Part shown: positions 1-7,416 of the stretch, in pieces
Numbering within the stretch: the first letter of the stretch is position 1
How the letters are laid out: each line of letters opens with the position of its first letter
Source: Candidatus Faecaligallichristensenella faecipullorum
Lineage (GTDB): Bacteria > Bacillota > Clostridia > Christensenellales > Aristaeellaceae
Reading direction: 5' to 3'
Assembly (NCBI GenBank): GCA_018716505.1
Contig: DVJW01000127.1
Span: 1-37,364 of the forward strand
DNA: 37,364 bases
Program-made: the position numbers and the translations under genes
The notes under the pieces: model-generated
Database searches by the model: none
The model's input: only the letters and a program-made list of their open reading frames with translations
What the model was told of the DNA's origin: nothing

Positions 1-202
1 AGGGTTGGCAACGCCAACCTGGAGGGAAACGGATTGATCCGTTTCCCGGAACCCCGGCCCGGTTCAACCGAGGCCGGGGCGAATGCCGCAGGACGAAGGC
101 TTGCTGGCGGCAAGTCGAGGACACACAGGGAGCGCAAAGCGCGACTAGGCGGTTGCAAATCGAAGATTTGTACCGCCGTACCCGGCGAACGGCGAAGCCG
201 TT
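1..202. repeat. Cascade of short hairpins, gene-free
   Basis: At least seven inverted repeats follow each other almost without gaps. They are 3-19 (7 bp, loop aac), 24-47 (GGGAAACGGAT against ATCCGTTTCCC), 52-79 (CCCCGGCC against GGCCGGGG, with an inner CGGT/ACCG stem), 100-114, 132-142 (GCGC aaa GCGC), 148-177 (GGCGGT and CAAATC arms around a gaa loop) and 188-202 (AACGGC gaa GCCGTT). The stems differ in sequence, so this is not a simple repeat. I see no convincing gene; an open frame at 34-270 has no ribosome site and reads through the stems. It may be a structured RNA, the 3' end of one starting outside the window, or an intergenic palindrome cluster. It resembles 26790-27075 in architecture but not in sequence. 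Confidence 0.6.
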
Positions 203-305
203 GGACGGGCGATTCACACAGTCCGCGCCGTTTTCAAACCCCGCCAGGCGTATTGCCCCTTGTACACTGAGGGTATTGTATCATAAATCCCATCTTTCTT
301 CCAGC

Positions 306-335
306 GAATAAACTCAGCCCTTTTTTGCCATACTG
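306..335 (+). promoter_or_regulatory. Sigma-G-like promoter of the gerABC operon
   Basis: GAATA (306-310), an 18-base spacer and CATACTG (329-335) fit the forespore sigma-G consensus GHATR-N18-CATWHTA except at the last base. GerA-type operons are known sigma-G targets, so the match agrees with the genes downstream. A dyad, GCCCTTT (317-323) and AAAGGGC (336-342), straddles the -10 element and could be an operator or chance. Confidence 0.6.
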
Positions 336-366
336 AAAGGGCAAGCTGGCATGGGGAGGAATTGCT

Positions 367-1908
367 ATGGAACAAAATCCCTCGGACAGCCTCAATCAGG
401 AGCTGATGCGCGCCCCTTTGAAAGCGAGTCTTTCGGAAAATCTCGACGCGCTGAAAAACCTGATGAACGCTGCTCTGAATAAAGATTTGATTATCCGCGA
501 GTTCAAATGCGCGGGGTTTGACTGCGCGCTGCTTTACATGGAGGGCATGGCCGACACCCGCTCCATAAACGACTATGTGCTGGAGCCCTGCCTGCGCGAG
601 GAGGATCACCCGGACTGGCCCGAAAGCGAGCGCCTGGAACGTTTAAAAAACGAGGTCTTGGCCGTGGGTGACGCGCAGGTCAACGAGTTCTTCTACCTGG
701 CGGTTGAAGATATTTTGAACGGCAAGACTGCGGTATTATGCGAGGGCTCCCCCTTTGCCCTGGGCTTGGAGACCAGGGGCTATGAAAAGCGGCCGGTGGG
801 CAAGACCATCAACGAATCCGTGGTGCTGGGCCCCCATGAGGGTTTTGTGGAAAATCTGCGCACCAACATCACGCTCATGCGGCGCATCGTGCGCTCACCC
901 ATGTTGGTCAGCGAAATGATCAAGGTGGGCAAGGAACTGCCCACTCAGATTTCCATGCTCTATCTGAAGGGCGTGGTGGATCCGGCGATATTGGAAGAGA
1001 TGCGCAGGCGGCTCAAGGGCCTGAATGTCAATAACGTGCCGGGAAGCGGCTATTTGCAACAGCTGATCGAAGATCAGCCCTTCGCGCTCTTCCCCCAAAT
1101 TTTGCAGACCGAGCGGCCAGACCGGGCGGCCAGCATGCTTTCCGACGGTCAAATCGTGCTGCTCTGCGACGGTTCGCCCTTTGCGTTGGTGGCGCCGATT
1201 ACCCTGTTCCATCTGCTGCATGCCTCGGACGACACCTTTATGCGCTGGCAATACGGAAGCTTTCTGCGCCTTATCCGCATGCTGGGGCTGTTTATCTCGC
1301 TGCTTCTGCCCGGGCTGTATATCGCCTTTACCCAATATCACGCGCATATGATCCCCATGAGCCTGTTGACCTCCATCGCGGAAACCCGCTCCAACGTCCC
1401 CTTTCCAGTGATCGTGGAAGTGCTGATTATGGAGTGCTCCTTTTACCTGATTAACGAGGCAGGCACCCGGATCCCCAGCCTGATCGGCCCTGCGCTGGGC
1501 ATTGTGGGCGCGCTGATTTTGGGCCAGGCCGCGGTCTCCGCCAGCATCATCAGTCCGATTTTGATTATCGTGGTGGCCATCACCGGTCTGGGCAACTACG
1601 CCACGCCCAACTACAGCATTGGCATCGGACTGGAAATCCTGCGGCTGATGATCATCATCGCCGCCGCCCTGATGGGCCTGTTTGGCATTTCCATGTCCCT
1701 GTTCCTCATTATGTGCTACATCTGTTCCATGAAGTCGCTGGGCCAGCCCTTTTTATCGCCCATCGCGCCGCTGCGCCCCCACAATCCGGATCTGCTGCTC
1801 CGACTGCCGCTCTGGCTGCAAAAGCGCTCCATGTTTTATGTGCGCTGGCCCAACTGGTTGTCCAAGACCAAAGGGGCCATGCGCCTTTGGAGGGAGAAGA
1901 AAAAATGA
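367..1908 (+). CDS. gerA: Spore germination protein, GerA family (A subunit)
   Basis: This is the A subunit of a GerA-type germinant receptor, which sits in the inner spore membrane and helps trigger germination when small nutrients bind. The 513-residue length is normal for the family. The N-terminal ~290 residues are soluble. Hydrophobic segments fill about residues 300-460, including the family-typical stretch around ITGLGNYATPNYSIG, and a basic C-terminal tail follows. The ATG has a GGGGAGG ribosome site about 6 bases upstream. The stop overlaps the next start (ATGA), and B and C subunit genes follow, so this is a complete tricistronic receptor operon. The germinant cannot be told from sequence; the symbol is a family name, since paralogues are called gerA, gerB or gerK. 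Confidence 0.95.
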   Translation: MEQNPSDSLNQELMRAPLKASLSENLDALKNLMNAALNKDLIIREFKCAGFDCALLYMEGMADTRSINDYVLEPCLREEDHPDWPESERLERLKNEVLAVGDAQVNEFFYLAVEDILNGKTAVLCEGSPFALGLETRGYEKRPVGKTINESVVLGPHEGFVENLRTNITLMRRIVRSPMLVSEMIKVGKELPTQISMLYLKGVVDPAILEEMRRRLKGLNVNNVPGSGYLQQLIEDQPFALFPQILQTERPDRAASMLSDGQIVLLCDGSPFALVAPITLFHLLHASDDTFMRWQYGSFLRLIRMLGLFISLLLPGLYIAFTQYHAHMIPMSLLTSIAETRSNVPFPVIVEVLIMECSFYLINEAGTRIPSLIGPALGIVGALILGQAAVSASIISPILIIVVAITGLGNYATPNYSIGIGLEILRLMIIIAAALMGLFGISMSLFLIMCYICSMKSLGQPFLSPIAPLRPHNPDLLLRLPLWLQKRSMFYVRWPNWLSKTKGAMRLWREKKK

Positions 1909-2972
1909 GTTTTATTGCGGAACGCAAAAGTTTGATTGCCCTGGGCATGGTGGCCGTGACCTCGCGGCTGATATACAGCGCGCTGGTGGATATGCCCCAG
2001 CTGGGCAACGGAATCTGGATCGCGCTGGGCGTGGCGTTGATCCTCTGTCTTCCGCTCAGCCTGCTGCTGGATTGGCTCGGCCATTCCTTTAACGCCCCTG
2101 CCCATCAGGTGCTTGAGCAGGCCCTGGGCACGGTCACCTCTCGCGTCTGGTATATCGCGGCCTTTGCGCTCATGGTTTGGGACGCGGCCTGCGACGGGCG
2201 TATGCTCAACTGCATATCCAGCTACTTCGCGCTCTCGGCCCGAAGCCTGGTGGTGCTGTTCGGATTGACGGTGGTCGTGGTGGCCGTCGGCTGCCTGCGC
2301 GGCATGCAAACCATCAGCGATGTGGCCCAGGTCTGGCTGCGCTTTGTGCCGCTGCTGCTCCTCATGATCATCATTGCCCTGTTCTCCCGCGCTCAATTCG
2401 GCTGGCTGTTTCCATTGCTGGGCGGCGAGCTCCCCAACTCGCTCATGACCGGCTTTTCCTTGGTCGGCCATTGCGCGCTGATCAGCCTGTGCTGTCTGAG
2501 CGCCAATCCCCCTGGAGAAAAAAACGACTTCATGACCACCAAAATACTGGTGTTTTCCATCTTGCTGTGCGCGTTGGTGGCTTTGCTGGCCCGGGTGATG
2601 TCGCCCCATCTGGTCAATGTGGAAACTACCCGGGTGATGGCCATTGAACGGCTTTTGGCCAATGGGCGCGCGCCCATGACCCTTCAGCTGTTTACCATGA
2701 TTATCAGCTACAGCAACCTGCTGCTGACCTGCTCCTTCGATCTCCTGATGAGCGCCCATCTGCTAAAGCTGACCCTTCCTCCGCTGCCGGGTTGGGCCTG
2801 TGTGGCCGTCAGCGGGGCGATCTGTCTGACCTTGGGGCTCATGGGGTGGGCCGAGCAATACGCCGCGCTCTTCCTGAATACCTATCGCTACTTTGTTCTG
2901 GCGCTTCCGGCCATTGTGCTGTGCTGCGCGGCGCTGATAAAGCAAAAAAGGAGGCGTATGGCCCATGGCTAA
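1905..2972 (+). CDS. gerB: Spore germination permease, GerB family (B subunit)
   Basis: This is the integral-membrane B subunit of the germinant receptor, related to amino acid/polyamine transporters and thought to form the germinant-binding part. The 355-residue protein is hydrophobic throughout, with about ten membrane segments, beginning MSFIAERKSLIALGMVAVTS. An in-frame ORF extends upstream to 1713, but that part overlaps gerA. The ATG at 1905 overlaps the gerA stop as ATGA and has GGAGGGAG upstream, so I take it as the start. The gene ends 8 bases inside gerC, which implies translational coupling of all three subunits. Confidence 0.93.
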   Translation: MSFIAERKSLIALGMVAVTSRLIYSALVDMPQLGNGIWIALGVALILCLPLSLLLDWLGHSFNAPAHQVLEQALGTVTSRVWYIAAFALMVWDAACDGRMLNCISSYFALSARSLVVLFGLTVVVVAVGCLRGMQTISDVAQVWLRFVPLLLLMIIIALFSRAQFGWLFPLLGGELPNSLMTGFSLVGHCALISLCCLSANPPGEKNDFMTTKILVFSILLCALVALLARVMSPHLVNVETTRVMAIERLLANGRAPMTLQLFTMIISYSNLLLTCSFDLLMSAHLLKLTLPPLPGWACVAVSGAICLTLGLMGWAEQYAALFLNTYRYFVLALPAIVLCCAALIKQKRRRMAHG

Positions 2973-4110
2973 GCGCTTGTTGCCGCTCGTCTTGCTCCTG
3001 CTCGGGATACTTCCGCTGAGCGGTTGCACCCATGTGCTCCAGGTCAGCCAACAGGCCTATGGCATCAGCCTTTCGGTGGATAAAACCGAAAGCGGCGAGT
3101 TTATGGTGGCCGTCAAAATGCCCAGACTCAGCGGTTCCAGTTCTGGTGAAAGCACGGGCGAAGCCTCGGATTACATGGTGGCCGATGCCACGGCCAGCAG
3201 CTTCTCCGAAGCCATGGCCCTGTTAAACGCCACCTTGCCCAGAACCCTCAATCTTTCGGAGCTCAAAAATGTGGTGGTATCCGATGGCGTGGCCCAATCC
3301 GCCTATTTTTCGGATATCATCACGGATATGATCGAGATGATTACCGGCATCCAACTCTCTCAATCGGCCCAGCTCATCGTCTGCACCGGCAGCGCCCGGG
3401 ATTTTATAGAACAACAGCAGCCCACCATCGGCACCCGGCTATCCCGGGCCATAACCGAGGAATTGAATCACTATGATTGGCTCGGAATCAGCCGCCCCAC
3501 CACTTTAACCGACGTTTACTTTCAGATGAATTCCCTCTACGGAGATACCGCCGTTACCTTGGCCGCGCTGAACAGCGGACAGGGCAACCGGCCGGTGGCC
3601 GCCGGCCGAACCATGGACGCCTACCCGGGCGCCCTGCCGCGCAACGGGGACAGCCAGGTGGAATACATGGGCAGCGCGCTTTTAAACAGCCAACAAATGG
3701 TGGGGGTTTTGACCGGACTGGAAACCCAACTGCTAAACCTGCTGTCCGGCGAAGAAATTTCCATGCACTATATGTGTGACGGCCGTAGCCTCACCCTGGG
3801 CAGCGCGGGCAATCCGCGCATCAAGGTGGACTGCTCCGCCGATATCCCTGTCATTCAGATCGGCCTCAAAATCACGGCCGGCCCGGCCCAGAAGGTGACC
3901 GATACCCATCAGCTCATGTCCCTTTTGCAGGCCGATATCCTGGATCTGATCGCCCATTGCCAATCCTTGGGGGTGGAACCCTTTGGGTTTGCCCAATACG
4001 CGGCCAAAAATTTCTGGTTTTATAAGGATTTTCAGGATTACCATTGGCCGGATAAGTTTAAAGACGCAAAAATCGAACTGGACATCGATGTGACCATTCT
4101 TGAGGGCTGA
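2965..4110 (+). CDS. gerC: Germinant receptor lipoprotein, GerC family (C subunit)
   Basis: This is the lipoprotein subunit of the GerA-type receptor, anchored to the outer face of the inner spore membrane. The N terminus is a lipoprotein signal: a short basic start, a Leu-rich core, then lipobox LSGC with Cys21 as the predicted lipidated residue. The remaining ~360 residues match the usual length and the three-domain GerC layout (for example YGISLSVDKTE early and VEPFGFAQYAAKNFW late). It overlaps gerB by 8 bases and is the last gene of the operon, with a terminator immediately after it. Confidence 0.93.
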   Translation: MAKRLLPLVLLLLGILPLSGCTHVLQVSQQAYGISLSVDKTESGEFMVAVKMPRLSGSSSGESTGEASDYMVADATASSFSEAMALLNATLPRTLNLSELKNVVVSDGVAQSAYFSDIITDMIEMITGIQLSQSAQLIVCTGSARDFIEQQQPTIGTRLSRAITEELNHYDWLGISRPTTLTDVYFQMNSLYGDTAVTLAALNSGQGNRPVAAGRTMDAYPGALPRNGDSQVEYMGSALLNSQQMVGVLTGLETQLLNLLSGEEISMHYMCDGRSLTLGSAGNPRIKVDCSADIPVIQIGLKITAGPAQKVTDTHQLMSLLQADILDLIAHCQSLGVEPFGFAQYAAKNFWFYKDFQDYHWPDKFKDAKIELDIDVTILEG

Positions 4111-4132
4111 CCAACCAAAGCCCTCTTTTTTT
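4102..4132 (+). terminator. Rho-independent terminator after gerC
   Basis: GAGGGCT (4102-4108) pairs with AGCCCTC (4119-4125), followed by seven T (4126-4132). The left arm runs into the gerC stop codon, so the terminator begins inside the gene's last codons. Confidence 0.85.
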
Positions 4133-4146
4133 GATATTCCGTCCTA

Positions 4147-4174
4147 TTGACAGGCTCATGAATTGCGCTATACT
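4147..4174 (+). promoter_or_regulatory. Sigma-A promoter for the GH106-like gene
   Basis: TTGACA (4147-4152), a 16-base spacer and TATACT (4169-4174) lie between the gerC terminator and the next gene. The gene is therefore expressed independently of the germination operon. Confidence 0.75.
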
Positions 4175-4227
4175 TAAAGCAATTCCATGGATCAACCGCG
4201 CATGCGCGGCGAAAGGATGGGTTCCCT

Positions 4228-7200
4228 ATGCTCTACCCAAAGAATCAATCGCCCCGATTGGAGGACGGCCTTTTTCTGAATCCCTCCTGCGAATATCGTG
4301 GCGCGCCCTTTTGGGCTTGGAATGGAAAACTCTCCCGCGAAACCTTGACCCGCCAGATCGATATGCTCCACAAAATGGGCATGGGCGGCTTTCACATGCA
4401 TGTGCGCACCGGCATGGACAGCCCCTATCTGGATGAGGAGTTCATGGGCTATATCCGCCACTGTGTGGATAAGGCGGAAAAGGATCAGATGTTGGCCTGG
4501 CTTTATGATGAAGATCGCTGGCCGTCGGGCACCGCGGGCGGAAAAATCACCGCCGCCCACCCGGATTACGCCCGAAAGACGCTGCTCTTTACCCATACCC
4601 CCTATGCTCCGGACCGCCCTCACCGCGCCCAAAAGCCCGAGCCCGGCCGGGGGCAGGAATCCATGCGCCAGGACAACGGCGTGCTGATCGCGGTATACGA
4701 CGTGCTGCTCAATCCGGACGGAACGCTGAAAAGCGCGCGCCGCACCGATATCCAAACCCCGGCGCGTGGCCAAAAATGGTATGCCTATATGGAATCCGCG
4801 GCGGACGACCCCTGGTTTAACAACCATCCCTATGTGGATACCCTGAAGCCCGAGGCCATTCGCGCCTTCATCGAGACCACCCACGAGGCCTATCTGCGGG
4901 CGGTGGGCCCGGAATTCGGCAAGACCATCCCGGCCATCTTCACCGACGAGCCCCAATTTACCCCCAAGGATACCCTGGATTTCCCGCTGGAACAAAAGGA
5001 TATTTTCCTGCCCTGGACCGATGACCTGCCCGATCTTTACGAGGCGGCCTACGGCGAGCCCATGCTGGACAAACTGCCCGAATTGATCTGGGAGCTCCCG
5101 GAAAACCGAATCTCCCGCTTCCGCTATCGGTTCCATAACCTGGTGGCCGAGCGGTTTTCCGCCGCTTACTGCGCCCAAATCGGCGATTGGTGCCGGGATC
5201 ACGGCATCGCGCTCACCGGCCATGTGATGGGCGAGCCCACCTTGGAGAGCCAGACCCTGGCCGTGGGCGACGCCATGCGCTGCTACCCCAGCTTCGGCAT
5301 TCCGGGCATTGACATGCTCTGCGATTTCCATGAATACAACACCGCCAAGCAGACCCAGTCCATGGTGCATCAGATGGGCAACGAGGCCATGCTCAGCGAG
5401 CTGTACGGGGTGACCGGATGGGACTACGACTTCAGAGGATACAAGCTGCAGGGCGATTGGCAGGCCGCGCTGGGCGTGACCGTGCGGGTGCCCCATCTGA
5501 CCTGGATGACCATGAAGGGCGAGGCCAAGCGCGATTACCCGGCCTCCATCGGCTATCAATCCCCCTGGTGGGATCAGTTTTCCATGGTGGAAAACCACTT
5601 TGCCCGCCTGAACACCGCGCTCACCCGGGGCAAGCCGCGGGTGCGGGTGGCGGTGGTGCATCCCATCGAGAGCTATTGGCTCTATTGGGGCCCTTCAGAG
5701 CAGACCGCCGCGCTGAGAAGCAATCTGGAAAACCAGTTTGCCCAGCTCACCGAATGCCTGCTTTTCGGTTTGATCGACTTCGACTTTATCTGCGAAGCCC
5801 GCTTTGCCGCCCAATGCCCCAAGGCTCAAAATCCGCTGAAGGTGGGCCAAATGGAATACGACGCGGTGATCGTGTGCTCCTCGCGCACCCTGCGCTCCAC
5901 CACGCTGAAGCGTCTGGATGACTTTGAGCGGCAGGGGGGCCGGTTGATCTTTGTGGGCGACTGTCCGGATCTGGTGGACGCCGAGCCCAGCGGCGCGGTG
6001 CGGCCGCTGTTTGAGCGCGCCGTGCGCGTGGGCTTTGACCCATTGGCCATTCTGGACGCGCTGGAAGACCTGCGCATGCTGGAAATCCGCGATCAAAGCG
6101 GCCGCCGGACCGACCGTTTGATCCATCAATGGCGCAAAGATCGGGAAAATGAATGGTTATTCATCGCCAACGGAAAAAATCCCGACTGTCCGGACGTGGA
6201 TCCGGCGCCGGTGCTGCGCTTCAGCCTTCAGGGGGAATACCGCCTCACCGAATACGACACCCTGAGCGGCGCCATCCGCCCGCTGGGCGCGGTGTATCAA
6301 AATGGGCGCACCCTATTCGAACGCCCCTGGCACATGCACGACAGCCTGCTGCTGCGCCTGGAACCCGGCCGCTCCAGCCAGCCCGTTCTGAGCCTGATTC
6401 GCGGTGAAAAATCTCCTATCTCTTTGATGGCGCCGGTGAAAATCAGCCTGGACGAGCCCAACATGCTGCTTTTGGATATGGCGGAATACGCCCTCAACGG
6501 AGGAGCGTACCGGCCCATGGAGGAACTGCTCCGGCTGGACAACCGGGCCCGGGCCGAATTGGGCATCCCGCTCCGGCGCAAAGAGGTGCTTCAGCCCTAT
6601 CTGATCGCGCCCGAGCAGTTTGAAAACTTCCTCTCCCTGCGCTTTCGAATTCCCAGCGAATGCGAGGTGAGCGCGCCGCTGTTGGGCTTGGAGGATCTGG
6701 ATCTCACCCAAATCCGCTTCAACGGGGTCGAGGTGGAGCCCAAGGCCGTGGGCTGGTATGTGGACCGCTGCATCCAGACCGTGGCCCTGCCGCCCATTCA
6801 TCCGGGGGAAAACATCCTGGAAATCCAAACCCCCATCGGCCGGCGCACCAATCTGGAATGTTACTACCTGCTTGGCGACTTCGGCGTTCGGGTCAACGGC
6901 GTGCAAAAGACCGTGATCCCGCCGGTCAAAACCCTGGGCTTCGGCGACATCGTAAGCCAGGGCCTGCCCTTCTATACCGGAAATGTGAACTATTTCTTTG
7001 AGATTGAGGCGGACGGCCCGATGACCCTCAGGGTACCCCGCTATCGCGGCGGCCTGGTCAAGGTGTTTATGGACGGAAAGGAGCAGGGCAACATCGCCTT
7101 CTCCCCCTACGCCATGGATTTGAATCCTTCCCCAGGGCGGCATGAAATCTGCCTGAAGCTCTACGGCGTAAGGCAAAACGGCTTTGCCCAGCTGCACCAT

Positions 7201-7362
7201 ACCCCGGGCGTGTATTTCTATCAGAGCCCCAACTCCTGGCGTTCGGCCGGAGACCTGTGGTGCTATGAATATCAATTTAAGCCCATGGGCATTCTCAAGA
7301 GCCCCCTTCTGTACGGCCTGGAGGGCGGTTCGGACGCCGACCACATCACCGACCGGAGCTAA
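4228..7362 (+). CDS. Glycoside hydrolase, GH106-like (putative alpha-L-rhamnosidase)
   Basis: A large cytosolic glycoside hydrolase of 1044 residues with no signal peptide. The N-terminal part, with RGAPFWAWNGKL, MGMGGFHMHVRTGMDSPYL and LAWLYDEDRWPSGTAGG, is characteristic of Firmicutes proteins assigned to the GH106 alpha-L-rhamnosidase-like group. FTDEPQF and SELYGVTGWDYDF supply acidic residues in a barrel-like context that are candidates for catalysis. The last ~350 residues look like beta-sandwich domains. The ATG follows AAAGGATGG at a suitable distance, and the gene has its own promoter and terminator. Family assignment is from memory of conserved motifs. The substrate is an inference; rhamnose-containing pectin or plant glycoside fragments are plausible. 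It converges on a GH3 gene. Confidence 0.75.
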   Translation: MLYPKNQSPRLEDGLFLNPSCEYRGAPFWAWNGKLSRETLTRQIDMLHKMGMGGFHMHVRTGMDSPYLDEEFMGYIRHCVDKAEKDQMLAWLYDEDRWPSGTAGGKITAAHPDYARKTLLFTHTPYAPDRPHRAQKPEPGRGQESMRQDNGVLIAVYDVLLNPDGTLKSARRTDIQTPARGQKWYAYMESAADDPWFNNHPYVDTLKPEAIRAFIETTHEAYLRAVGPEFGKTIPAIFTDEPQFTPKDTLDFPLEQKDIFLPWTDDLPDLYEAAYGEPMLDKLPELIWELPENRISRFRYRFHNLVAERFSAAYCAQIGDWCRDHGIALTGHVMGEPTLESQTLAVGDAMRCYPSFGIPGIDMLCDFHEYNTAKQTQSMVHQMGNEAMLSELYGVTGWDYDFRGYKLQGDWQAALGVTVRVPHLTWMTMKGEAKRDYPASIGYQSPWWDQFSMVENHFARLNTALTRGKPRVRVAVVHPIESYWLYWGPSEQTAALRSNLENQFAQLTECLLFGLIDFDFICEARFAAQCPKAQNPLKVGQMEYDAVIVCSSRTLRSTTLKRLDDFERQGGRLIFVGDCPDLVDAEPSGAVRPLFERAVRVGFDPLAILDALEDLRMLEIRDQSGRRTDRLIHQWRKDRENEWLFIANGKNPDCPDVDPAPVLRFSLQGEYRLTEYDTLSGAIRPLGAVYQNGRTLFERPWHMHDSLLLRLEPGRSSQPVLSLIRGEKSPISLMAPVKISLDEPNMLLLDMAEYALNGGAYRPMEELLRLDNRARAELGIPLRRKEVLQPYLIAPEQFENFLSLRFRIPSECEVSAPLLGLEDLDLTQIRFNGVEVEPKAVGWYVDRCIQTVALPPIHPGENILEIQTPIGRRTNLECYYLLGDFGVRVNGVQKTVIPPVKTLGFGDIVSQGLPFYTGNVNYFFEIEADGPMTLRVPRYRGGLVKVFMDGKEQGNIAFSPYAMDLNPSPGRHEICLKLYGVRQNGFAQLHHTPGVYFYQSPNSWRSAGDLWCYEYQFKPMGILKSPLLYGLEGGSDADHITDRS

Positions 7363-7366
7363 AGCG

Positions 7367-7402
7367 ACGGCGGCGCGGATTTTTCTCCGCGCCGCCGTTT
7401 TT
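7367..7402 (+). terminator. Strong terminator between convergent genes
   Basis: A 13-bp perfect stem, ACGGCGGCGCGGA (7367-7379) with TCCGCGCCGCCGT (7386-7398), is followed by a T run to 7402. It serves the plus-strand hydrolase. On the minus strand the stem is followed by only a few T, so termination of the converging GH3 gene would be weaker. Confidence 0.85.
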
Positions 7403-7416
7403 CAATTTGCAATGCC

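Noticed and set aside
34-270. Open frame of 78 codons in the first hairpin cluster
   Set aside because: No ribosome site, composition follows the inverted repeats, and no recognisable protein pattern.
1713-1904. Upstream extension of the gerB frame
   Set aside because: It lies inside gerA; the ATG at 1905 has a good ribosome site and the usual ATGA overlap.
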